From contig JAZGUH010000451.1 of the NCBI GenBank assembly GCA_037893225.1, forward strand, positions 2,994,001 through 3,058,000: DNA of 64,000 nucleotides. The letters run 5' to 3'. This document shows positions 24,016-34,570 of the stretch, in pieces. The notes under the pieces are model-generated. The model searched no databases and was not told the origin of the DNA. It saw only the letters and a program-made list of their open reading frames with translations. Within the stretch, counting starts at the first letter, position 1; every line of letters starts with the position of its first letter. Source of the DNA: Hippasteria phrygiana. Taxonomy: Eukaryota; Echinodermata; Asteroidea; Valvatida; Goniasteridae. The position numbers were made by a program, and so were the translations under genes.

Positions 24016-24469
24016 TGTTTTTACATGAAAGGAATTAAGGAATAAAGAGTAAGTTTAAAGAGTGTAAGTATTAAGAGTGAAAGTATAATAAAGGTTGCAT
24101 GAAATATACCTTAGATTTGTAGATATGTTTTCTTTGCGATTATAAGTATCGCACTTTGATGTGTTTTGGTTCATGTTGGTTCACGTCATTATGGTCTTAA
24201 TTTGGAGAATTAAAAACACAGAATTTAAAAAGGGAACCATTTACAACTCTATTCGTGGGGTTAGCACTGTACATTGTGTACAAATGATGTATGTGCGCGA
24301 TGCGCGGATGTTCGAGTGGCCAATTTGTTTCTCTAGGAAGGTTAGGGGCAATTACCATAAATGGGCGTATCTAGACCGCTATTACGATCAAGTTAATTTA
24401 TATAACAAGCATCGCACGCATTATTCAGACAGCTATATAAGGTTGAAGTAAAAATATTTTGTCTAGCTA

Positions 24470-24545
24470 CTGTTGTGGCTATATTGGTAGAGCACTGAAA
24501 GCTTTAGACTACAGAGGCCTGGGTTCGAATCCTCTGCCCGATTTA
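24470..24545 (+). repeat. tRNA-related (SINE-like) segment, copy 3
   Basis: The same A-box-like and perfect B-box sequences as at 9655 and 14875. It is identical to them over the tRNA-like part as far as I can see. Confidence 0.7.
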
Positions 24546-25493
24546 TATTTCAAGGGAAAACACAACGTCTATTTATGACAATTGACCCTAACTTACCTAT
24601 GAAAAAAAATCACGCGTTCGGGTGTTTTGTAAGTGACGTGACAGGGTTATGTGATGCATTACATCATCTTTTGGAATTTGCGAGCGGGTAAATTGTGGGG
24701 GGGGGGGGGGGGGGGTTGAAAAGTGGTTCAAAAATAAAGTCTGTTTTATGGTTGTATATTGGATAAGTCTTAAGCTAGATAAAATTACAAAATGGAATAG
24801 ATATGTCAAAGTAGGTGCAAGTTTAATGTTCAAGATGTGATTTTAAAGTAATGTGCCTCTTCTACCGACGCAGTTGAGTGAGATTCAGTCAGATGAGTGA
24901 ACTGTCGAAATGTTGTGGGAACTTTGAAATTCACATTGGAGAAATTGGAAGCTTATGTGACACATAATGGTGTATAACAGTTGTCAATGTGCACAAACAT
25001 GATAATGAAGTTGGCTTGAAGTGCAAAAGTTCCAAAGATTGGATTTTGGTAGTTTGCCTGCGTGATTGGTCAGGAGTTAGAATAGTGTGCATATATGTTA
25101 TGGCTGTTAGTCTAAAATGACATCTTGAAGTAAGACATCTTCAGTAAACATATATATAATACATGGAAACTTACAAACGTATGTTATATAAAAAATCAAC
25201 AGTGCTGTTTAAAGAAGTGCGTGTTAAAATATACAAGGATAACTTGTGAGTGCTATAAAACAACTTTCAAATGTAGATAACGTGTTTTTACAAACGAACT
25301 TGAAAAAAATGAACACGAGGTGGCTGATGCAGAAGTCAGGTTGTTGGCACAATTATTTAATGTATTCTATTCTTCATTTGAAACATTCATAACTGCAGAA
25401 ATAATTGGGATAAGCTTCCGGTGGCTATACAGTTATGAAGGTTGCAAAGGGGAAATGTGATTTATTTGTGTGTGTGTGAGTTTGTATATGCCG

Positions 25494-25651
25494 GCAATCG
25501 TGGACCTAGGACAAAAGAATTCGAGCGTAGACAAAGGGGTCCACGTTTGACCTAACGTCCACGATTGAAAATCGTGTACAAAACCAATGGGAGGCCTTCC
25601 GAAAAAGTTAGAGTATAAACAAAAGAGGAACAATGGGAGGTCCACGATTGC
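25494..25651. mobile_element. MITE, 158 bp, second copy by segmental duplication
   Basis: The same 14-bp TIRs and the same internal sequence as 16019-16176. It lies at the corresponding place in copy C, so it was duplicated with the unit and is not an independent insertion. Confidence 0.85.
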
Positions 25652-27643
25652 ACCCGTTTGTGTGTGTGTGTGAGTGTGTGAAAGAGAGACCCAACTGCAG
25701 GAGTAAATATTTTCTTTTAATACGTTAAATTATATTCGTTTGCACTAATAAACAGAATTTTGTTAACAGAGTTTGCTGTTAACAAAACAAGTCTAGTGAT
25801 GTTATCCACTTTTATATATCAGGTCAATTGAATCCAAAAATGAAGAGAAATTAGTATTTAGTGTTCTTATTTTCTCTAAAAACATTATGGGAGTTTGGCT
25901 CCCCTTTCCATCGGGTATATTTAATTACTTAACGTTTACGTACAAAGCTGTAACTGACTTGCTTTCAGAAGAACATGCTATCCTCCACACACATTCCCAA
26001 TTGGTAATCTGTACTTATAATCTATTATGTTCAAGAAAATATGCCACTTCTGCATACTGATCTCCTCGTTTTGCATGACAGATTGCATTTGTAAATAGTG
26101 GGAAATGCATCATCAAACCTGTCAGATACTGAAGAAATGTATCTTTATCTGTCATTGTGCTGTTGCCTTGTTCGTCCTTATAACCTCAACTACACCCAGC
26201 CTGATATTTGTCCATTTCAGATAAATTCTGTGCAAGAGCAACCCAAATCTGAACTATTGAAAAGGATGAGTATCTTGATAGTAGCGTGGAGATGGGCCAA
26301 TTTTTAAATTCTGCATTAAAATTTCACTTAAAACTTCATTGAATAATTCACACCCAAAGCAATAGTTTTGTTGCAGTATCTTTGTCAGATACAGTTTAAT
26401 AAAAGGAATAAAAACATTCTGCAGTTAAAATGTCGTCTTCTTTTTTGTCAGTAAAATTTATTCTTTTGGGGCAGAAAGAAAATGCATGGTTTGAAAATTC
26501 TTTAATGGCAAAGAAAAACATGGGATTTCCAACCGAATTTATTGTGATTTATATTACTTGTTACTAGTATTTAGCTGTTGTTTTCTTAGCTTGGGAATCG
26601 ATGGAGTTTGGGCTGCTGATCTGATTTAACTAAAGTTTTTGGTCTGATCAGCCAATTGGCTCCTGGTTTAGTCCAACGCGCTACGCTATGGCATTGTCAA
26701 AACTTGTCATATGAGGGCGCACTTTAAATATTTTCCCGTAACGCCAGGCAAACTCAACCAAAGTACCAAGAAAAACGTACATAGTTTATGCGAGTTAGGT
26801 ACAACTTTAAACATGGGGGCATCATGGCGTCCAATATCTCCAGAACTAAATGTGGGATCTGGTTGAACTTCTATTTCTATACAGATAGAGACACACATCT
26901 GCCTTAGCTTACACCAGTAGTCGGGTAAACTTTGAACCACTTAAGTTGTGTGCTGCCCCCAGCGTTGGTTTGTGGGATCTTCATACGGTTTAGTCAAAAT
27001 GTGACTTCTTATATTGCAGACCATGTGAGGATTTTGGCATATACATCGTACGTGCTTTGATTCTGATTGCCGAGGAAGACAACGGTAAAATATACCGGCC
27101 TACCTGCATACCACGATTGACTCCAATTGGATGTACAGTTCTCTGGATATAGGACCTAAACGTATGCACCTTTCAGATGTTGTCACGTGACGCATGGTGA
27201 TGTCATCACGACAGCACTTGTAAAAACAAACATTTACAACATGGTCTTTGTCTGAGTCAAGATTGGATTCAATCTGATCAACACTGTCATTGATCAGATT
27301 GACTATTCAGATTTTGCATATCTCTCGCGGTTGATTTTTCAACATTTTCTTCAGGGTTCAAAGGACTTTTCATTGCAACTTCCGGTCTGGTGACGTCATC
27401 AATCTTTGCCCCCACTCAACTTGTTCTTAGCATGAAGCCGATTACATACATCAATTATAAAGTGATTTCAGCAAACTTCGCCACACACATCTACCGATTA
27501 TTTATTTAAAAAAAAATTCAACCTGCCGCTAGAGGGCGCTCGAACTTTTATGACGTCACAATTTTGTGTGTGTAAAGTACAACCTAGCCAGAGACTAACA
27601 TCGTTGAAAGCAAGTTTAATATTTTTTCACTTTCAAATGATGA

Positions 27644-28910
27644 GGCACTTCCGTTTTGGACCGGAAGGAAGGGTCACGTGACTTTGCACGTAATATAAAA
27701 AATGAAGACCCTGGATTATTCTATCGGTTCCTGTAAAAATCAAAATCAGATCTCTCTCGATTGATTTTTATATTGATTTTCAAAGATTAAACTTTCAAGT
27801 TATAAGGCACTTCCGGTTTGGACCGGAAGGAAGGGTCACGTGACTTTGCACGTAATATAAAAAATGAAGACCCTGGATTATTCTATCGGTTCCCGTAAAA
27901 AGCAAAATCAGATCTCTCTCGATTGATTCTATATTGATTTTCAAAGATTAAACTTTCAAGTTGTAAGGCACTTCCGGTTTGGACCGGAAGGAAGGGTCAC
28001 GTGACTTTGCACGTAATATAAAAAATGAAGACCCTGGATTATTCTATCAGTTGCCGTAAAAAGCAAAATCAGATCTCTCTTGATTGATTTTATATTGATT
28101 TTCAAAGATTAAACTTTCAAGTTATAAGGCACTTCCGGTTTGGACCGGAAGGAAGGGTCACGTGACTTTGCACGTAATATAAAAAATGAAGACCCTGGAT
28201 TATTCTATCGGTTCCTGTAAAAATCAAAATCAGATCTCTCTCGATTGATTTTTATATTGATTTTCAAAGATTAAACTTTCAAGTTATAAGGCACTTCCGG
28301 TTTGGACCGGAAGGAAGGGTCACGTGACTTTGCACGTAATATAAAAAATGAAGACCCTGGATTATTCTATCAGTTGCCGTAAAAAGCAAAATCAGATCTC
28401 TCTTGATTGATTTTATATTGATTTTCAAAGATTAAACTTTCAAGTTATAAGGCACTTCCGGTTTGGACCGGAAGGAAGGGTCACGTGACTTTGCACGTAA
28501 TATAAAAAATGAAGACCCTGGATTATTCTATCGGTTCCCGTAAAAAGCAAAATCAGATCTCTCTCGATTGATTTTATATTGATTTTCAAAGATTAAACTT
28601 TCAAGTTATAAGGCACTTCCGGTTTAGACCGGAAGGAAGGGTCACGTGACTTTGCACGTAATATAAAAAAAGAAGACCCTGGATTATTCTATCGGTTCCC
28701 GTAAAAAGCAAAATCAGATCTCTCTCGATTGATTTTATATTGATTTTCAAAGATTAAACTTTCAAATTATAAGGCACTTCCGGTTTGGACCGGAAGGAAG
28801 GGTCACGTGACTTTGCACGTAATACAAAAAATGAAGACCCTGGATTATTCTATCAGTTCACATTAAAGCAAAATCAGATCTCTCACGGTTGATTTTATAT
28901 TGATTTTCAA
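27644..28910 (+). repeat. 161-bp CCGGAAG/E-box array, 8 units
   Basis: Units start near 27646, 27807, 27968, 28128, 28290, 28450, 28612 and 28774. Alternating sub-types, such as CGGTTCC followed by CAGTTGCC in the middle of the unit, suggest that two-unit blocks were duplicated. A further separated unit lies near 29358. Confidence 0.9.
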
Positions 28911-29654
28911 AAACTAAATCTAGAAATCTTTGGTTGCTTGTAATCTGATACTTGATGACGTCATCGTGACGTCATTATCGGAAAACTCGAGAGCTATGTA
29001 AACTATGCTATCTGAAGCAGAAATCTGCATTATATCTCTTGCGGTTGATTTTTCAGCAATTTGTTTAGGTTTAAAGGTCTTTTCATTGCAACTTCCGGTC
29101 TGGTGACGTCATCAATCTTTCTCCACCTCAACTTGTTCTTAGCGTGAAGCCGATTACATACATCAATTATAGAGTGATTTAAGCAAACTTCGCCACACAC
29201 ATCGACCGATTATTCATTTTAAGCATTTTTCAACTTGCCGCTAGAGGGCGCTCGAACATTTTATGACGTCACAAATAATTTTTTTGTGAAGTACAACCTA
29301 GTCGGAGACCAACATCGTTGAAAGCAAGTTCCCATCTTTTTCCACTTTCAAATGATGAGGCACTTCCGGTTTGGACCGGAAGGAAGGGTCACGTGATTTG
29401 ACGCACACGAGATAAAATGAAGATCCTGGATTATACTATCAATTCCCACAAAAATCAAGTTCCGGGCTCTCACGGTTGATTTTATATTGATTTTCAAAGA
29501 TTAAATCTGCTAATCTTTAATTGCTTGTAATTTGATACATGATGACGTCATCATGACGTCAGAGTAATATGCACGAGTTCAGTACAGGGTCTCAGTGTAT
29601 GCCAACTCTCATTAAGATTGAAGTTTGTTTAAGGGCAAAAGTGCCGATTAGAAA

Positions 29655-29940
29655 AAACGTGCATAAAGTTTATGGGGTTTTGGGGAGAAGAAGAAAAAGA
29701 AGAAGAAGAAGAAAAAAAAAAACCGGAACGAAAACAATACCTTTTCCGCAGGTATGCGGAAAAGCTAAAAAAAAAACCGGAACGAAAACAATACCTTTTC
29801 CGCAGGTATGCGGAAAAGCTAAAAAAAAAAATCTTAACGAAAGCAAGAGCTGTTTCGGCTGGAATGCCGAAACAGCTAAAAACGAGACCTAAGATGTGTT
29901 TGTGGACAAACACAGAGCTGTTTCGTTACGTAATCGGTAC
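29655..29940 (+). repeat. Unit junction with three-hairpin array plus start hairpin
   Basis: A GAA leader precedes hairpins CTTTTCCGC/GCGGAAAAG at 29741-29764 and 29795-29818. A third hairpin has a different arm, AGCTGTTTCGGC/GCCGAAACAGCT (29848-29877). Then CGAGACC leads to TGTGTTTGT/ACAAACACA (29895-29914) and AGCTGTTTCG (29916-29925). The last array hairpin and the final arm changed together from TTTTCCG to TGTTTCG, so pairing between them is kept. Confidence 0.85.
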
Positions 29941-30059
29941 GTGAAGTCTGAACGATCGAGGATTTGGAAAGAACTCGATCGTACGTGAAGTATGAACGAT
30001 CGAGGATTTGGAATGAACTTCGAAATCACGCGAACGATTAAGGTGAAGTCTAATTCCGT

Positions 30060-32220
30060 TTTCAAAACGATTAGAAATAAGTGATGAGAAAAGATGACGT
30101 CACGTGACCCTTGATGACGTCATCATGACGTCATCATTTATTTACAACTTTTGCATACGTTGGCCAACCAATTAACCAACTTTGAAATTAATCGGACCTA
30201 CGGTTCTCTAGATATGTGCCCTTCAAAAATGCACCTTCAGGATGACGTCACGTGACCCCCTGATGACGTCATCACAATATCATTTTTGTTTTGTTTCTTT
30301 TCCGCTTGCTGGCCAACAAATTAAGCAACTTTGAAGTTAATCGGACCTACGGTTCTCTAGATATAGGCCATTCAAAAATGCACCTTTAAGATGACGTCAT
30401 CATGACGTCATCATTTTTAAAAATCTTTTACGAATGCTGGCCAACCAATTTAGCAACTTTGAAATTAATCGGAGCTACGGTTCTCGAGATATGGGCCATT
30501 GAAAAATGCACCTTTAAGATGACGTCACGTGACCTCTGTGTGCCAAGTCTCAAGTCGATCGGATTTACCAAAGTGCCCAAATGCCCTGTTGGAAAAAAGA
30601 CGTGCACAAACCCTATGGGAGAGGAGTCTGAAAATGGGAAACCCGAGAGACGAAAAAAACTGAGATTTGTACGCGGACCGCCACAACATACTCATGGTTA
30701 CTGCCTTCCCAGAATTCCTTTGTTATCATATTGTTTTGGACCTAACATTTGAAATGGGCATATTTTGAGAAGGGAATGAGCTACGATCACGAAAAGTTGG
30801 AATTAGGTACACGAAAATACAACGGATCAAACTCTCGAAGGTTTTTTGTCATACGCGATTGTTAAAGATACTAAATTCTAGCCTGAATTTGATGACCTCC
30901 CATTGACGTCATGATGACGTCACGAAAATTTCACGCCGGCAGAAACATTTCGGGCACCCAACTAAGACTCTGCAACAGAGAGAAATAACGCCACCGCTTT
31001 GGTTTTTCAGATATGGGTTCCACAAAATCGACTAATTAATATTCAAGGAGGTCATAACTTGACAACTGCTGACGTCATCATGACGTCATTGTTATATGCA
31101 CATCAGCGAATGATGATGAATTATTGTTGGACTTCTCAGTCTGATTGAAGAAAGTTAAAGACGAAAAGAGGCGGCGAGAATGAAAATGTGCGTAAAACGA
31201 ATGGTAGACAAAAAAAAAAAAAAAAAAAATGATGACGTCATCATGACGTCATCATTTATTTTTAACTTTTGCATATGTTGGCCAACCAATTAAGCAACTT
31301 TGAAATTAATCGGACCTACGGTTCTCTAGATATGGGCAATTGAAAAATGCACCTTTAAGATGACGTCACGTGACCCCTGATGACGTCACCATGACGTCAA
31401 GATTTATTTTCATGTTTTACAAATACTGCCCCACAACCAATTGAGCAACTTTGAAATTAATCGGACCTACGGTTCTCGAGATATGGGCCCTTCAAAACTG
31501 CACCTTTAAGATGACTTCACGTGACCTCTGCGTGCCAAGTCTCGAGTCGATCGGATTTCCCAAAGTGCCCAAATGCCCTGTTGGAAAAAAGACGTGCACA
31601 AACCCTATGCGAGAGGAGTCTGAAAATGGGAAACCCGAGAGACGAAAAAAACTGAGATTTGTACGCGGACCGCCACAACATACTCATGGTTACTGCCTTC
31701 CCAGAATTCCTTTGTTATCATATTGTTTTGGACCTAACATTTGAAATGGGCATATTTTGAGAACGGAGTGAGCTACGATCACGAAAAGTTGGATTTAGGT
31801 ACACGAAAATACAACGGTTAAAACTCCCGAAGGTTTTTTGTCATACGCGATTGCTAAAGATACAAAATTCTAGCCTGAATTTAATGACCTCCCATTGACG
31901 TCATGATGACGTCACGAAAATTTCACTGACGCAGGACCATTTTGGTCACCCAACAAAGACTTTGCAATAGAGAGAAATAATGCTACTGCTTTGGTTTTTC
32001 AGATATGGGGTACACAAAATTGACTAATTAATATTCATGAAGGTCATAACTTGACAACTGCTGACGTCATCATGACGTCATTGTTATATGCACATCAGTG
32101 AATGATGATAAATTATTGTTGTACTTCTCAGTCTGATTGAAGAAAGTTAAAGATGAAAAGAGGCGACGAGAAAGAAAATGTGTGTTATACGAATGGTCCG
32201 GTGGGACCGGTGTTCACAAA
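30060..32220 (+). repeat. Two more CRE units related to the 1,482-bp repeat
   Basis: The blocks 30540-31210 and 31510-32220 both carry AAAGTGCCCAAATGCCCTGT, the GGGAAACCCGAGAGACG block and the closing GAGGCG(G/A)CGAGAA purine leader. Both lack most of the 147-bp sub-array. A run of about 20 A at 31210-31230 separates them. ORFs of 97-140 codons here run through low-complexity and hairpin DNA and are not supported as genes. Confidence 0.75.
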
Positions 32221-32530
32221 AAAAAAAAAAAAGAAAAAAAAAAAAAATCTTAACGAAAGCAAGAGCTGTTTCGGCTGGAATGCCGAAACAGCTAAAGAAG
32301 AAAAAAAAAAACCGGAACGAAAACAATACCTTTTCCGCAGGTATGCGGAAAAGCTAAAAACCGGAACGAAAACAATACCTTTTCCGCAGGTATGCGGAAA
32401 AGCTCAAAAAATCAGAACAAAAACAAGGCCTTTTCCGACGGAGTGTCGGAAAAGCCAAAAACTAGACATCTTGCGTCTCTTGCAAACAGACGCAGGGCTT
32501 TTCCGTTTTTCTGTTATATTCAGAACAAAA
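32215..32530 (+). repeat. Unit junction with four-hairpin array plus start hairpin
   Basis: An A-run is followed by hairpins at 32263-32292 (AGCTGTTTCGGC arms), 32329-32352 and 32378-32401 (CTTTTCCGC arms) and 32429-32453 (CTTTTCCGA/TCGGAAAAG). Then come ACTAGACATCTT, the hairpin GCGTCT/AGACGC (32472-32492) and GGGCTTTTCCG (32494-32504). The last array arm CGGAAAAGCC can pair with that final arm. Confidence 0.85.
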
Positions 32531-32650
32531 CTCCATCACTTCTATGCCTTTTGCTACTCCAAACTTGACCGTTAAGCGTGACGCCATCGTGACTTCTTAA
32601 TTTTTGGTCATGTAATTTCCATTATAGGATATATATGACAAATTTGTTTT

Positions 32651-32771
32651 TAAGACCTTAGGCTGTTATAATCTGCAACGTTTTATACGCGTTTTAAAAA
32701 CGTCCTTTTAAGACAAAGACGTAAGTGACCTAGTAGAACCTAACCAAAACGTTTTTTGAACGTTTTGTGTT
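32651..32771 (-). repeat. AACGTT-rich repeat, inverted partner of 35788-35893
   Basis: Its reverse complement aligns over about 110 bp with 35788-35893. Shared phrases include ACAAAACGTT, CGTTTTGGTTAGGTTCT, ACTTACGTCTT and ACGTTTTTAAAACG. The pair faces each other across about 3 kb that contains the AT-rich relic. Confidence 0.75.
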
Positions 32772-32805
32772 TGCTGGGACAGCAGCGCCCTCTAGCGCTA
32801 CACAC

Positions 32806-33780
32806 ACACGATAAATTTATACACGATTTCGTTTAGTTTTTCTAGACAACTCATCATATATTTTTTACCTTCTTTCGGTTGTGAAATATTTTCTTTAGAC
32901 GTCATATAGCATAATTGATATCCAGCACATTAATCATCAGAAGCTTCTTCCGTGTTAAATGGATAAGTCTTGTTTATTTCGAAACAAGGGTTTTTTGGAA
33001 ATTTAAACATAAGGTTGTATTCTTGATTGTCGTGTTTATACTTTGTTAGAAAAAAATCCAGTTTATTGATGATTTCAACGTTTTGACCACAGGTTCTTTA
33101 ATCATAACCTTACGCGGATCAAAGTTACCATAAACCGTATACTCGGTACTTTTAAACTTTTCGTGATTAAAAGTTACGATGTAATTTTTGTTGTGCCATT
33201 TTATTATATTATTATAATATTTTTAAATAAAAGTTTTCTTTTTTTGAACCGTTAGTCAGTTCTTCAAAATGGTATTATAGAAAATATAAGTAATCATCGG
33301 TTTCATTTTCTAACCATTAGCTATATTTTTCTGAGACCAAATCCTTTAAATCAGTTGTAAAATCTTCTTTATAGTAATTACGTATATTATATTTCAGATA
33401 TTCTATTATATCTTTTCCATATTCTCTAATGTCTAAGTCTTCATCTACAAATTTATCTTCGTGATAAGGAATATACAAGTCTACATCATCAGCAATTTCT
33501 TTTTCTTCTCCTTTCTTTTTGATAATATTGTCTTTTTCAGCTATATCGTATAAACAATCATTAAGATTAAGCAACGTACCTTTACTATCACAGAGGTGCA
33601 CTATTTTTATTAGAGATCTTAAATCAACTTTTATAAAATACATTTTACTTGTATCGTTGTGTGATGGTATACATCATCATCTCCACCGTCTGTAACGTGT
33701 CGAGTATATTTAAATACAGAAACAATTTTTCTAAAAGTTTTAGCACTTCTATTAATGACATTTTATAATAGATAATTATT
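32806..33780 (-). pseudogene. AT-rich decayed coding relic, origin unknown
   Basis: Read on the minus strand, this stretch gives protein-like sequence that keeps switching frame. A 108-codon ORF (33643-33317) is rich in Lys, Glu, Asp and Ile. Upstream is a start at about 33762 whose frame breaks in short A runs. Downstream, around 33220-33065, another frame reads WHNKNYIVTFNHEKF and further ordinary-looking residues. Around 33095-32940 a third frame reads NKLDFFLTKYKHDNQEYN. Codon use is strongly A/T-ending and unlike the GC-richer exons nearby. I do not recognise the protein. AT-rich, Lys/Asn-rich proteins occur in several large DNA viruses and in some protists, but that origin is only a guess. 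Confidence 0.6.
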
Positions 33781-34214
33781 TTAATTATATTTATTTTTTA
33801 AATTCTATATTTTTTAAGACCATTATTTAGAATCGGAGAATTTCCAACTTTTAAATGGGGAGAAAATGATAATTAAGTCGACGCGATTGAGCGATTTTAT
33901 TTTATAATTTGGGGGAAAATATATGATTTTAAAACAATCTGCTGTATATGTATAGGGACGACATAACTTAGACAAATATATATCAAAATGTTTGAAAATT
34001 TAGCAAAAAATTATATCGAAATTCGGGGACCTGGTCTGCAGATCTCATTCCTATACTACTGCACCTCATTGCTTAAACAAAGAAACTGATCTGACGTCAC
34101 TTGTACAACACAAAGGGTAAACTGTAGATCTGCACAATAAGCAAAAGTAAGTTGGCGGAGGAAACATACGTGTTGGGTGTGGGTGTTTACATAGGGTGAG
34201 TTTGTATAGCTATT

Positions 34215-34363
34215 CAAACTGTGGACCTTTAACAAAGAGGACAATAGGGTCCACGATTGAGTCAAGGTCCACGATTGAAAATCGTGTACAAACATACTCG
34301 GGGAGGCCTTCCGAAAAAGTTAGAGTATAAACAAAAGAGGGACAATAGGAGGTCCGCGATTGC
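34215..34363. mobile_element. Diverged relative of the 158-bp MITE
   Basis: The right end AGGTCCGCGATTGC (34350-34363) differs by one base from the 16.0 kb MITE end. The internal phrases CCACGATTGAAAATCGTGTA and GGCCTTCCGAAAAAGTTAGA match. The left part is rearranged. Confidence 0.7.
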
Positions 34364-34410
34364 CGGTATTTACACACTTGTGTGTGTGTGTTCTTGTACT
34401 GCACTACGTT

Positions 34411-34570
34411 CGAGGACAAGGGGAGAAAGGAAATACAAAAGAATATTTCTTGTCCTCGAGAGACGGTCTTTTGTTAAAATCGGTCCTCAAACGTAAGGGT
34501 ACGTGCATGCTTAGTCTATGGGGTTGGGTTATATTAAAGGAAGAATAGGAAACACAAAGCATTGTCCTCG
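34411..34570. mobile_element. MITE with CGAGGACAA/TTGTCCTCG ends
   Basis: Inverted ends CGAGGACAA (34411-34419) and TTGTCCTCG (34562-34570) enclose about 140 bp without coding potential. Inside, near 34502, is ACGTGCATGCTTAGTCTATG, which resembles the leader core of the large repeat units. A reverse-oriented relative lies at 60046-60201. Confidence 0.75.

Larger units (their letters stand above)
23953..29712 (+). repeat. Large repeat unit, copy C (5.76 kb)
   Basis: Near-identical to 14336-19594. Differences include loss of about 125 bp at the site matching 15121-15245, loss of a few bases after GATCAAG, and eight CCGGAAG/E-box units instead of four. Both breakpoints of the duplication fall in junction modules: the start hairpin on the left and the GAA leader on the right. 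Confidence 0.9.
3500..32560. repeat. Repeat field rich in TGACGTCA (CRE octamer) pairs
   Basis: TGACGTCA occurs dozens of times, by eye and not by a computed count. It is most often paired as TGACGTCATCATGACGTCA or TGACGTCATGATGACGTCA, which puts the octamers 11 bp apart. Many copies sit inside the longer phrase CCTTTAAGATGACGTCACG followed by TGAC, which overlaps a CACGTG E-box. Between these sites lie recurring phrases such as ATCGGACCTACGGTTCTC and AGATATGGGCCATTCAAAAA. No long ORF is supported. The octamer is the consensus for CREB/ATF-type bZIP proteins; whether it is used here is unknown. Confidence 0.85.

Noticed and set aside
29569..29944. ORFs of 90-107 codons across the GAA run and hairpins (also at 8877-9162 and 32153-32575)
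   Set aside because: They translate microsatellite and hairpin DNA, exist in several frames and on both strands, and show no domain.
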